Shown piece after piece: positions 50,301 to 62,700 of a DNA stretch of 64,000 bases. The position numbers were made by a program, and so were the translations under genes. The notes under the pieces were generated by a model. It searched no databases and was not told where the DNA came from. It saw nothing but the letters and a program-made list of their open reading frames with translations. Within the stretch, counting starts at the first letter, position 1, and every line of letters begins with the position of its first letter. The stretch covers positions 8,289,501 to 8,353,500 of the forward strand of contig JAJKFH010003627.1 of assembly GCA_023333565.1 (NCBI GenBank). Reading direction: 5' to 3'. The stretch comes from Puffinus mauretanicus. Lineage: Eukaryota; Chordata; Aves; Procellariiformes; Procellariidae.

Positions 50301-53300
50301 GCGAAGGATGAAGGGAAGTGCTTGCTGCCACCTAAACCCATGCCCCCCTATTCCTCAGTGCTCCTGTGCAAACCTGAAAAGCATTCAGCAGTGATTTTCC
50401 TTTAGCTCTGCTGAAGTTGGAGACGTTTGGCTGTAGGTGGGTAGGGAGGAGCACTGAACCCCCCTGAGTTCATTTTTGCTAAAAGTAAATCTCAGCTGCC
50501 ATCTCACTGTCTGGCATCTCGTACTCCGTTCTGGGATTGGGAGGTGGACTGAGACAGCTGCAGGCAGATGTATGTGACCCACAGTGAGGGCAACCTTGCT
50601 AACACAGACTAGACAGCTCAATGGGCGTAATTTCGGAAGAACAGATTCCTGGAAAGCCACCCTGCCCAGGTCCCTCCAAAGGCTGTGCAGGTGCTCGCTA
50701 TAAGCACAAGTCCTCCGCACTCAGCCCACGGGATGGCAGAACAAGCCTGATGAAACCGACTGCAGCTTTGCTCCTCTCTCCCATGGCAAAGCAAGGTCGG
50801 GTACGCAATTCCTTCACACCACAGGGAAAGGGAAGATGGGTGGATTTATCCTGCCAGACCCCAGGATCTCTGTCCCGGAGATCTGCTTTCTGCACCACAT
50901 GCTGATGGCTTTAGGGGGATCCACGCTCCCCACCAAAGGCTGAGAGCTGCACAGGGAACAGCCAGGGCCAAGTTTTTGACCACGCCAGAAGGCAGAACCT
51001 AACCACATATAGCTTGACCCATTTTCTGCAAAAGCTACGTGACTGCAGATTGATTTAGGGCAGTGGTGGATGTTGCTTCACCTGCACGTGGGAAGCGCAG
51101 CTCATCTGGAGCTCTGAAGCCCGGGTACCTCTGCGGGAACAACGGCATCCTAGAGACCCTCAGCAGCCTGGCCTGAAGGCTGCGCAGGCTGACTGCACGT
51201 GGCACGCCGGGCCCAGGTCTCTGGGTCTCCCTAGTACTTATGCTTGGTATTAAACAGTTCAAGCAAAAATAATGACTTTGGACCCTTGGGGAAGCCTTTT
51301 TCTTCTTTCTTTTCTTTTTTTTTTTTTAAATAAAACTGTCATCCTCTGCACACATAAGCATGTGTGTTAAATTCAGAACTACGTCCTGATTTTTTCTTTT
51401 TAGATTGAAATTGCTTAGAACCTTGTTCCTTACATCTGACTTTTCGGTGTAGGTGTACAACATTTATTGGCACTAGCATTTAAGCTCTCCTCTCTTGTAG
51501 AGAGGCACATAAGCTTGTACACACACACATGCTGGCACAGGCACAATGAAAAAGCGTTTGCTCCCCCACTGCTCACCTGCCAGCTGGGGTTACTAAACTT
51601 TTCCCTTGAAATAAAAATGCTGTGGAATAATAAGTCCCACCTGTCGGCCATTTCTTTCTTTCTTTTTTTTCCAGGTCCTTCTGCTCCTTTCATCATAGCT
51701 TCATGGAAAAGCCTTGATGTGTTATAGCTGCGTGTGCTAGAGTAAAGGCCACCTCAGCTTTTCCATTATAAACCCCAGTTTTGAGGGGTTTATAAAACTC
51801 TGCTGCAAGAAGTTTGCTCCAGGGCTGTTACAAAGCAAAGCAAAGGGGCTGGAACCAGGATGGAGTTTATTTTTTTCTCCTCCTTTCTTAATTAAAATTT
51901 GGCAAGTGATTGATCCACAATACAGGCTAATCACTTGGGGTAGTAGTTTGAAAAATACATTAACGAGAGCTGAGATGTTGAGAAGTCGTTAGGGCTCACA
52001 TGGTGCCAGGAAGGATTGGAGTATTTTGTCTTAAAGTTGCCTCTTAAAAAAAAAAATGGCGTGACGTCTGCTATAAATTGGCTAAAGCAAGAAAACTCAA
52101 AAGGAAGGATTTAGGCACTTCCTGCTGTCCTGTGGGTCTAAAAATGGGCAATTTCCAAGCAGAATATGCTATCAGGCATAGAGAATAAAGAGACACACAC
52201 ACAGAGCAACTTCGCCTACACAGTGCCACCGTCAAACTTGGGCTCAAAGCTTGCCTATTTTATAGGAAGGAAAACCAAGGCAGAGAGACGACAGGGACCC
52301 AAACCAAGAGCCAGCTTCTGCCAGGACAGGAATCGAACTCCAAGATCCAATTCTCAACCAAGGCAACAGCCCCCTCTCCCCACGCCTGCACATGACGTGG
52401 CAGCTTCTCCTCTGCAAATGCTAATTCCCAGAGAAGCAGCCGTTCACCACTGCCATCGTGGGGTACCTCCAGTTGTCAGGTAATAGGGATAAAGCAATCA
52501 GGAGAGCAACCTTTTCCACAGAGCCTCCTCAAAGGGTGGAGCTCACCCCCACTGGTTGTTGGAGGCCAAAACTGAAATATGTTAATAAATAACCGGACAA
52601 CCTCATGGCAGATGGGAACATCATAAAGGATCAAGCGCAGCAGTCAGTAGCTGCTAACTCAGGAGGTCCCTATGTTGCTGGAAGCACTAAGGAATCACCC
52701 AGAAGGATTGCTCTGTATCTGCGCTGTTTCTTAAAAAAACACTCCAGCCCGCATGGGGTATACGGTATTATAGCCTAGAAAAAGCGACAAGGCTAAGAAC
52801 GTAGTAGTGTAATCTACCAAAGATATAAATGTGTCAACCGCAGAGCATACATATCTACTGATGGGTCCCCTGGAAGCATATTCTGTGACGAAGAAGGCTT
52901 TTTAGAAGTGATTTTTTCCTGCTCTTGCAGTTGTCATTTTCAAATAAGCCCAAGACAGGCAAGTACAAGCCTGGGGTCAGCAAACACACATAGGAAATGC
53001 TGGATCTGGCTGTACAGGCGATGGGGGAAACTCAGCAAACTGCACCTGCTCAAATAAACCTGCCCTCTCTCAGCCCCTGCTCACCTGCACCCACCAACAG
53101 CTCCATCACTGGCAAACAACAGCGCGACTTAGTTTTTAACTCCATTTACTTCGTAAGGAAGGATACCAGCGTTTGGGAGATCACAGAACCACACCTCAGA
53201 GGGACATCAAGAACTCGCCAAGCCACTCACCCAGCAAGATCTCCTCAACCTGAATTACTGCTGATGGACATGCATCAAACCTGTTCTCACAAACCTCCAA

Positions 53301-56300
53301 GGACGGAGGCTCTAAACCTCCCCAGCAAAGCACTGCAGCAGATCGCCGATCTTTACTATCAGAGCACTGTTCCCAGGAGAAGGAAAATATGAATCTCACC
53401 CACTAGTAGCTGTAGGGTCCCTCTTGTTAATGGGGAAGGATAGAGAAGCGGCAGACAAACCTCTTCCAGAGGCAGATTCACCCCCCATCACCCAGTGACT
53501 CAGGGCTGCAGTCCAACAGCCAGTTGAGGACGGACACCTGCCGCGAGGACGGTCGACATTCAGGGAAATGAACCCCACCTCCTGCTGCCCAGGCTAAGCC
53601 TCCCTCCTGCAACACCATTCCCCCTCCTGTCTTTGAAGAACCTCCACGTGTTTTCAGGGGTTTCCAAAAGGGATCACAGGGAAGTCACTCCTAGGACTCC
53701 TAGAAGACACTCAAAGACACCAGCCTGTGTCCCTGTTTCTGCATAACTTGAAGATATCAACTAGCTCTCTGCATGCAGGATGGATGAATGAAAAATGTCA
53801 CTGTGTTGAGTGCCCCAGACAACCAGCAAGTCAGGAGTAGCAAGCTCATCAGTGTGGTTTGACACAGCAATACAAAACCAGCAGACAAACCCAGCTGACA
53901 AAACAGCTAATGTGATTTCCTGGGAAACCAGGCACGATCACATGGCATCAAGCAACACATTCTTGTATCCCTCTCCCCATCTCCATTCCTGTTGTGCAAC
54001 CACAGAGCTGCCAACAGCGTACGCAGCATACAGCACAACTGCGGCCCCTGGACCACGGCCCTCAGGCAGACCGGTTCTGCTCACAGGGCAAGTGGAAGGA
54101 GAGAAAACCACTCACTCACCATGTCCTGACGCTGAGTGAAGGGATGGTTCCTCCGTTTCTCCACGGCCACCCTGAGGAGGACCGTCTAACCAAGCAGCTT
54201 CTATTGGCACTGAGGCGCTGGCTAACTCAGCAAGTGCCACGATCTCGGTTCTCTTAAGCCATCTCCAGGGTCCCTTTCTGTGACCCCAGCCTTTCCTTCA
54301 TGGTAATCCAACACAGCAACAGGAGCTAGAGATGGAGTCTGGTCCAGTGGATGTTTCATCCCCGGAACCTGGAGCTAGTTTGATTCATTGAGCTCTAGTA
54401 TAACGGCACCCAAGCTAGAGAGCCCAGCAGCCATTTGTAGAGTTGGTGGCTAAAAATGTCTCCCCCTCTCCCTTAGCAACAGAACAGTCATAATTTGCAA
54501 TTAGACATCAAGAGCCAAAAGTCCAAACATTATATTTTCAGAAAGCCTAAGCACTTTAAAGATCCAATCCTCCTCAAGTGCCCTAGACACCATGGAAGTC
54601 AGAGGATCCTGGAGATGCTCAGATCATTGTAGCATCGTATCCTAGAAAATGTTTAAACCTTAAACCTTTTAAAAACCACTTCACCTCCTCTGGTCCATAC
54701 CACCAAATTTCACCCCGTCTTCAATACCCTGCAGAGGTTTAGAAGTGCTCCCAGGCACTCTGAGCCTTCAGTTCCAAGGCCTTGTTCAATACATGGTTCT
54801 CCCTCTCTCTCACAAACACACTCACACTCTAATTTAATATTAGATCTTGGCTGGGCGTATAAACCACAGGCACACAGGAGAAAGGGGACTTTTCACCAGC
54901 AGGGATGGCAGATCTCCAGAATGTTCAAAAGGGGCCGGAAGCCCGACACAACCCCCCCGCCCCAACTTCTATTAACTCCAACAAATTGTTTATTGCACAA
55001 CAGAAGAAAAATGTTGCCCCTCTCCCCCAGCCAAGTCTTTCCATGTGTGCAGCACGCGCAGGCTCCCTCCTCCTGCCCCCGCTGGGGAGCCAGCTTTATA
55101 CCCAGGGAAAGGTAACAGCGGCGATTATTACACACACTATCCCACAGCTCCTCGCTTGTTAAAAAAAACAAGAGTCTCTTTTGTGCCCGAAATAAAAGGA
55201 GATACCTTAATTAGAACAATGCAGGTTGGTGAGCATTAAACACTGAGCCCAGCTGCTGTATGCCATTAAATTCATAAAAAAGGAGGGGGGAAGGAGGGCA
55301 GTCTTAACGAGATTACACACATTGACTTTGATCAAGACACAAAAGCACCAAGGCGTTCCAGGGTTTTTATTGCTGTCTTCGGGCTACATTTTAATGGTTA
55401 CATTAGAAACATGCGAACACAGGCTGGGAGATTTTTTCTGAGACGGGAGAGGGAGTGCAAGCATGCCTTGTGAAAAGGCCTGGTTTAATAAATTGGGGGC
55501 TGCAGGGAGAGGCTAGGACTGGGGAACACATGAGTAGCCACTTATTAATTGCTTCCCCTATGCAAGTGCCAAGTCCTAATACGATGTCTTGCTGGACTAC
55601 TCCCATCCGCCTGCCTGGTCGGCAGAAGAGCCATGTGCGGATAGCACACAGCCAGCTTGATCGCCACCTTCCTCATGGATATCTAGAGGAGAGATGGCTC
55701 TCCCTCTGCAAGGGTAAATGCTAACCCCTGAGCACCTGGAGTGGGATTTCCCAGTCCTTATGAGCAGCCGTGACCGCTGCACATGAAACAAAGGGGCCTG
55801 ACTGAAGTTGAACTAAGTTGCTGTTGAGCCCAAGAACAGCCTGAAATCGGTGCCACAGATTTAGAAGATGACTTGAGGCTGTGGGAAGAGGAGAGGACAA
55901 AGACTTCAGAGTAAAGAAAAAGAAATTAGTGTTTTATCCTCTGCTTGTCGCATCGCCGAAGGACAAGATTACTCTTCACTTAGCAAAGGTGGCAGAGCAC
56001 ACATTCATCTAAACATCTCACAGCTATGTACCCACATATGTGTCTTTTATAACACGCTGCTAAAATGTTTACAAAAGCTTGTATAACCTAAATAGTGACG
56101 GGGTGTAGCTGAAGAGCTATAAAATACAGCCCAAGGGATAGCCAAATTATTGAGTTGCTATTAGTACTCAAGCCCACAGGCACTTCACCATCCTGGTAAC
56201 TTTTCTTGGACAAGACTTTTAAAATGCAGGATTTAAAGGAGCATGATCGGCTTAATCGTAATTCCAAGCGCACAACGTATTCTATAAAGTAGATTTTGTA

Positions 56301-58457
56301 ATGCCTTACAGGAACAATTTTTAGGAGTGGCATTCCCTTACGTTTTTTGCAACCCAACACTGTATCATCTTGCTAGCAAGAGAACTAGAAAGCACAAGTG
56401 ACTATTTTCCACTCCCCAACCTGAATAAAATGAAAGCTTGAAAATCAGCTGCACAGGGGAAATGAAAGGCTGATTATAAAGCCCACAGTTTTAACAAAGG
56501 AAAGGAAAACACTTTATTTAATAACACCTTGAATTTTAACCTAATGTCTAATACATAAATTACTACTGCATTGGATCACCTATTCAATGTTCAAGGTAGT
56601 CCCCAATCTTCCAAACAGAATGGCATATGCTTGAAAACTGCACGATGCTATTTCAAATAATCTGAAAATTATAGATTCATATTCATAAAAGCTTCCTTCC
56701 ATATCATCTATCCTGAAGATGATTCCCTTTGCTTCAGGGGAATATTAGGTTTCTCAGAAGCTACCCATTCCATGAATCTCAGTGGATTTGGCCTCCACTT
56801 TCACAGCTTTACCTCTCTGCATGGATGCCCCACAGGAAATTACTGTAAGGCAAGGTTGTCCCCGGCACAGAGCTCTTACATGAGCAATGGCTGTCCCCCA
56901 CAGCAGCAGAGGAGCAAGCAAGGGGCAGGACTGCACTTTGGTCACGATGACTCAAACGAAACTCACTCAAGTCAAAGCTAGAGTGGGGTGTTAAACAGCA
57001 AGGCTTGGGAAGTCTGCATGCACAGCACTCGCATTGTTTAAAATAAAGCAAAAAGCACCTTTCCCCTGGTGATTCAAATAAAGCATCCCAGAAGAGAGGA
57101 AAAAGTCTGTAAGTCAATAAGAAAGTAGCCAAGAGCCTCACCAGAGTCCGCAGCCAGCATTCTTCACAGTGCACATGCCAGCACTGAATGGAAGTCAGGG
57201 GCATTGTGTAGGAGTCCTGAGGAGAAGAAGCAAACACGTTATTTCCACAGCAGGGATCTACTGATTCTTCACTCCCAACCCCATCGCAACACCTTTCTTT
57301 GTGGGTAGCATTGCCTTGTATTTTGTATTTAAAAACAACAAGCTTGTGTAATATGTAAGTTTGTATTTTTGTAATGTTTGTGTAGTAGAGGCAGAAAGTC
57401 TCCTGCAGTCCATTTTTCTGGCTTCCCAGAACTCCTGTTGGAAGCCCATAATCCACTCAAGCGGTGACCTGGCTCAGCACAGTTATCACAAGAGCATCTC
57501 AAGTTGCTGTGGCCACCTGTCATTATTCCCATCAGAAAAGTCACCAGATCATACAAAAACCAGTGACAGGGTAAGATTAACCCTTATCACAACTCTTAGT
57601 TCTGCAGGAACAGCTTAACTACATCCCAAGAATGCTGCTGCTATTTCAGCAGACATGCCTTCTCTTGAGTATTTTCTATCATTGCTAATAAACCTCTGGA
57701 AGTCATCAGCAAGCTGTTGTCCCTTCTGTGGGATGAGAGATGGGGACTGCACCCCCATACTCACAAGTCATGAGCTGGTAGAGAGAGCACCATGAATCAA
57801 GTTGCAGAGGGAGCCCTTCACCAAGCAGAATCTTCTCCCACTATCAGAATAAAAATCTAACAAGAGATGCAAAGCTTTGCAGGCTCAGACCATCAGAGGG
57901 AGCTGCTGCCCTTCTTTAAGAAGGCCACAGCATCACCACAGAGCAAGCAGGACATCGACAACTTTTAAATGCTCAGGCAACATTCCTGTTCGCAAATCAT
58001 ACGGTGGGTCTCAGATCACAGATTCTGCTCTCTCCTATGTATGTAAATCTGCACCAGCACATACTGGTATCTGGGAGTTTTCTATAGGAAGGCTGAAAAC
58101 CTTCCGAAGTTGGGGCTTTTTTGCCCCTGATACAGATGGACAGCTACAAATACCAATGGAACAATGTAATGCATACAAAAACTTCAATTGCTAAAAAGAC
58201 CTAGCACCTTCATTTGGAAGGCTAATTGGAGTATAGGGACAAAGGTAAGTTCCCCCACTCCACTCGAAAAGGGAGAAAAACTTCTCCCCTCCTCGGCAAA
58301 GATAGCAAGACATTTCTGATTCATTACCACAAGTGGAGTGCTACTCACCATGCAAATGAGACATTTATAGCGGTCCCCACGGGAAAGCTGCCTTTCTAAC
58401 TCACGGACACGAGCCTTTAACGCTTCAAATGTTGTCACTGCAGAGTCTTCTGTAATT
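47393..58457 (-). CDS. RNF220: RNF220, E3 ubiquitin ligase, C-terminal exons (partial)
   Basis: The last three coding exons in transcript order: 58457-58349, 57216-57142 and 47464-47393 (stop at 47393-47395). They encode 83 whole residues, starting ITEDSAVTTFEALKARVREL. This begins with a coiled-coil-like helix and then a RING finger: CLIC from the first exon, CWHVHCEEC from the second and CPQC from the third, a C3HC4 pattern, ending LRRIYL. RNF220 is reported to ubiquitinate SIN3B, to stabilise beta-catenin with USP7, and to control GLI signalling in neural tube patterning. The first exon here starts one base before a codon boundary, so an upstream exon ending in phase 2 must exist. No such exon was found up to 64000, so the N-terminal four-fifths lies outside. 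All three exons are intact. Confidence 0.95.
48130..48320. promoter_or_regulatory. Candidate enhancer with clustered TGACAG (MEIS/PREP) sites
   Basis: TGACAG or its complement occurs at 48201-48206 (CTGTCA), 48214-48219, 48287-48292 and 48310-48315, four copies in 115 bp. AT-rich homeodomain-like strings lie between them (GTTAATAAGCC, CATTAGATTGG). The call is inferred from motif density. Confidence 0.35.
51860..52100. promoter_or_regulatory. Candidate conserved noncoding element in RNF220 intron
   Basis: The block contains CTTAATTAAAATTTGG, AAGTGATTGATCCACAATAC, GGCTAATCACTTGGGG, ACATTAACGAG and TGGCGTGACGTC. The GATTGAT and TAATCA strings fit PBX/HOX or OTX-type sites. The call rests on composition only. 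Confidence 0.3.
52240..52370 (+). mobile_element. MIR-like SINE fragment
   Basis: ATTTTATAGGAAGGAAAACC, AAGGCAGAGAGACGACAGGG and later CAGGAATCGAACTCCAAGAT follow the order of the MIR core and tail (GAAACTGAGGCACAGAGAGG, then GGGATTCGAACCCAGG). Confidence 0.5.
55190..55420. promoter_or_regulatory. Candidate enhancer with a palindromic TCF/LEF site
   Basis: CTTTGATCAAG at about 55326-55336 is a perfect overlapping double TCF/LEF match. Around it lie AACGAGATTACACACATTGA, TGAGCATTAAACACTG, CCATTAAATTCATAAAAAAG and ACATTTTAATGGTTACATTA. The call is inferred from motifs and composition. Confidence 0.35.
57217..58348 (-). other. RNF220: RNF220 intron between the first two RING exons
   Basis: 1.1 kb with normal splice borders (donor GTGAGT after CATG; acceptor CTCCTCAG). 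No other feature was seen. Confidence 0.6.
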
Positions 58458-60689
58458 CTGCAAAAGACGATGGAGAGTGAGCATCACTGAGCACACAAGA
58501 TTGTTAAGAGTTTTGGGGAAAAAGAGTCCCACAACAGGTACCACACAGGAAATGGCAACATTCAAACTAATACATCCAACTTGGGGTGAAGAAGAACTCC
58601 TGAAAAGCCCAGAGTGAATTCTTTGAGGTGTCCGACCAAACGCTTCCAAATGCATCACAACAGAACACGAGCGTGGTGTTGTCAACTTCATACAGAGCCA
58701 AGTTTCCACAAGACACGGACATTTAAAGAACAATTTTTTTGGTTTGTTTTTTGTTTTCTGCCTCTTTTCTTGTCTCCCTTAAGAGATTCCTTAGGACCAA
58801 ATGCTTTGGACAAAGTTCTGTACATTGCTCTAAAGCTGGTGAGATAAAGCTAGGCAATAGGAGCTGCTCTTCCCCTTAGGGAATGAAGGTCTTTGCTGGC
58901 CATCAACCTCACGGAACACAAAATCAGCTTGTTACACAGGATCAACACAATGCTTTTATATTAAAGATATCCCTAGCTTTTTGGATTCCAATACTGAAAA
59001 AAAGGAGAAACCAAAAGCAACGGACACTGTGCCAACAGGGTGGCTATAAAAGCAGCTTTACAATCTCTGCTTTCCCATTTCCTAGGGTCATTTTTGATGG
59101 GCAGCATTATCTCTTTTGTCACAGAGGCGCTGTGCTGAGGGCAGGCAAGTGTATTTTCATGGTTCTGCGAGGCTGGTGAAAAGAGCAACTTGCCAACCTA
59201 AAAGCAAGGGCAGATAGCAATGCTTAGCAAATGAGATGCAGGGAGCATTACAGACAAGGATGTGTCACTCCAGCAGGCTGCAAAATCCCATTTCTACACA
59301 GTGCAGACATAGGGAGGGGCCCTCAAGCATTCCCCAGAAAAGGTTTAGAGTATTGTATTGACATTAAGGCTTTCACTCTTGTGAAAAAACAAAACAAAAC
59401 AGCAATTTTCATGTCTGTCAGTGAATTTCAGGCCTGTCCAAGCAGACTCCAGCTCAGAAGAACCTGAAGAGTAACTCGCCACCAGAAGCTGCCTCAATCA
59501 CAACATAACCCACAGTGGCACCTATGTGTTCTATCTTTCTAGAGGACGATTCATCAACAGGTGGCTAAACCATGGGTCTAGTGGAATTACTACAACCAAT
59601 AAAGTGAGCTGCAATCTCAGCACTCCCACTGCACGCACACACTCGCTCCTTTGTTCATTAGTCACCTGTTGCCAGCACACAGGGAGGGACCTGAGGTATC
59701 TCCCACGAGGCGACTCTGCTGGCTTCTCCCAAGGCTCTGGAAACAGAACTAGTCGAAAAGGTCTTGAGTGATTTTTCTAATTATGACACTTCAGAAGAAA
59801 CTGGAGCTGCAGGAGTGCATATTGTTAAGTACTAGTGTTATAAAGCTCCTCCAGCTTCACTCCTACCTTTGTAGAGATCAGACACTCTCTGCTCGAGCTA
59901 ACCAAGGAGAGACCTTTATCAGAAGGAGACTCATTGCAAATGACAGTTGCTAGGAAAGGGTAACAATTTTAAAACTGCAAAAAAGGCAAAGAAATACACG
60001 TCCCATGACAGCCTAGTAGGAGAGGACTACCTGGGGACAGGGACACTGTGGATTCAAGTCTTGCTATTAATAAATATTCTTTGGAACAAAATGAAAGAGC
60101 TTCAGTAGGAGACAGTGCTCCCCGCTGTGAAACACCCACTTGCTCCTACTCATGGGTATAAATTATTATCGTCTCCCAGTTTAGGTTCTCACCCTCAAGG
60201 AAGAGTTGTTAGTGTTTTCCAAGAAAGTCTAGAAAGGTGTTAGTTTTGTCCAAGGAAGAAACAGAATTATTTATTTATAGCTTGAAGATTATTGTTGGAT
60301 GAGAAAATTGTTTCCCTTCCAGTCTGGCCCATCAACAAGCTGATGCTGGATGAAGGCTGCAGTTGAATTTGACTTTATGGAATCCATTTCTCCTTCCTGC
60401 ATGCATAAGGGCACTGGAGTTTTCAAAGGCAGTGTGTGTGGCTCCTCCCCAAAGTGAGTGGCAAGCAGAACCTCAACCCTTGCTAAATTCTCGTATTACT
60501 ATCCATGGAGCTATCCGTCCTCCTCTGAAGGGCAGGCGACTCAGCAAGGAACGAGAAAAGCGGAACCCTTGAGCAGATCCAAGCAAAAGCCAATTCATCC
60601 CCAGTCCCAGCCCAATAACAGTCAAAGCTTGAAAAGGAAAAATTTGCCTCTGCAACAACTAGAGGAGATAGAAAATGGCTTGTTTATAG

Positions 60690-60990
60690 AAGTCTAAATG
60701 GCTGACCCCCATCAGCCAATTTCGGAAAGTCTCTGAGATAATCGCACCTGTCCAGTAATAAACGAATGAATCAGAAAAGGAGGTTGAATAGAGGTATAAG
60801 CAATAATGCTCAGAGGCTGCCTGATACAATGGCCAATCAATAGGAGGGCTGTAGATCAGGGTGCTAGTTAGCTGGAAAATTACCGCACCGCTGCGTGCGT
60901 CACGCTGTAGGGATCCTGGACAATCAATGTGGGAGGTATTGATTTAGTTATTATCACTTCATACGCTCCAGACATTGTTAAATATACATT
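60690..60990. promoter_or_regulatory. Candidate conserved noncoding element in RNF220 intron
   Basis: The block contains CAGTAATAAACGAATGAATC, ATGGCCAATCAATAGG, GACAATCAATGTGGGAGG, TATTGATTTAGTTATTATCA and ATACATTTATTAACAAG. There is repeated use of ATCAAT/ATTGAT (PBX-HOX-like) and AATAAA/TTTATT (HOX-like) words. Confidence 0.33.
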
Positions 60991-62439
60991 TATTAACAAG
61001 ACTGGGGTGCATTGGTAAGAGAGGGAGCTTTAGCCACTGCAATATCTCCCAGCGCTGATCAAAGCTCAGCTGTGACAGACTTTAAACTCCATGTTCTCCC
61101 TGCTAAGCGTGCTCTCAGGACAAAACCTGACACACAGCACAGTGCCGAAGACGCAGCTCCTATCTCACAAGAGAGAGATTTTGGCCACAAGTGAGTATTT
61201 TGCACTTGAGATTTCAGGAAAGCCTCCCAGAGCAGCAGGAACCAGGGACGTGGTGGCCAAGGGTCAACCCAAAGTGAGCGATAATTGCATGGTTGCTTCC
61301 GAAAAGCCGGAGGAAATGAGGTCAAGGGAAATAGGGAGAACATTAGTAAATAAAGGAAACTGGAACTACCTCCAGGGATGGAATAAAGACGAGAGTCACT
61401 TCCCAAGTGTCTGGCTCCCGTGGTGGCCAGCACACTTGGGACACATGCCATTCCATTTAGTGACATTTTACCGTCAACCTGCTGCTTGTATCCTAAAGAT
61501 AAGCATCGCTTAGGAGCAACTCTTCCTGCAGCAGCAATCTTGGGAACTCCCTCAGGCTTCCCTCTTGCGTGCACACCTCGTGTGCGCTTGCCCGGACACA
61601 GCTGGGAGCAGCCTGTGCAGTATTTTTACAGGGTAACGCTGGGGTGGAGCGAGGGTCAGAAAGCCAAGCTCCACGGATGGGGTAAGGCTGTGTACAAGTT
61701 ACCCTGCCAAAGGAGGCAGAGGGAATTGCAAGGAAGAAGGAATTGGCTTCCACAGCCTTGCTCTCCCCGCTTTGCCTTGACCTCATGCTGGATGTGGGAG
61801 GACTCTCTTAACAATTTTGCGCCTCAGCGCTCTGATTTGACGTGTTTGGATAACGTCATTTATCAGCCTCCGGAGAGATCTGCTGAGCACGACTGCTGCC
61901 AAGAGCAATACCTTGAGCCCCAGCGCCGCTGCTTCTCCAACCACACAGGTCTGAGCGGCCTCGCTGATACCTGCATTGTCCTCCCTGGCTCAAAACATAT
62001 CAAGAGGGCACATCCACGATCTACTCGCTGTGGACCTACCACAAAGAAGGGAGCCTGAGAGAGAACGTTTATACAAGAGCAAAAACATGAAGGGAGGGCT
62101 CCTCGCAGAGGAAGCTTGGTCCTGTACTTCTCTCTGGACTTTGTGGATAACTCTTCAACAACTTGGCAGTCACAGTTGAGGATGCTGGGTACCAGGGAGC
62201 AAGTCTATGAGACCTGGCAGACAGCACATGATAGTTTTCGGTCTTTGTGCCCAATGCATGTTTTTCTACTGTTCATAGCATTTTCCCCTCAGCACTAAAA
62301 ATAAGAACCAACTTTCTTCCTTTGAGCAAATCCTTGCTTTGTTCAGGTAAAAGGTCAGCAGAAGGACATAAAAATACCATGTAAAAGGAAAAAGGACCTA
62401 TTTGTAGCTTTGAACTGTTACTCAGCAATCACCTCCTGA

Positions 62440-62700
62440 AAAATCTCCCCGGGAATTGGCTGCGTGTCGTGTGTCTCCCCCCCCTGCAAAAAAACTTTAA
62501 ACCAAACGCTGGTTATTTGTCAAACATTAGCATGCATGTGATCTTTGTTTCTCCAAATTAAATCGAGCAATTCCTACCCGCTGTCCCAGTGGGCAATCAC
62601 AAGCAATTCCGTTAATTAAATTATCTCTGATTCTGCAGCTCTGGAATCTCTCAATTGACTAAGTCTGTGCTTTATCATCAACAAAATACTGGACCAAAAG
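62440..62700. promoter_or_regulatory. Candidate conserved noncoding element in RNF220 intron
   Basis: The block contains AACATTAGCATGCATGTGAT, ATCTTTGTTTC (SOX/TCF-like), CCAAATTAAATCGAGCAATT, CCGTTAATTAAATTATCTC and CTCAATTGACTAAG. The high density of AATTA cores in unique sequence suggests a homeodomain-bound element. Confidence 0.35.

Larger units (their letters stand above)
47465..57141 (-). other. RNF220: RNF220 last intron (9.7 kb)
   Basis: The intron separates the second and third RING exons. Candidate regulatory blocks (48100-48320, 51860-52100 and 55190-55420) and one MIR-like fragment are described separately. No other gene is recognised; open frames are short and lack family features. 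Confidence 0.6.

Noticed and set aside
61059..62058. Open frames of 140-212 codons on both strands near 61-62 kb as a candidate RNF220 exon
   Set aside because: No resemblance to RNF220 upstream sequence, no matching splice phase, and overlapping frames on both strands.
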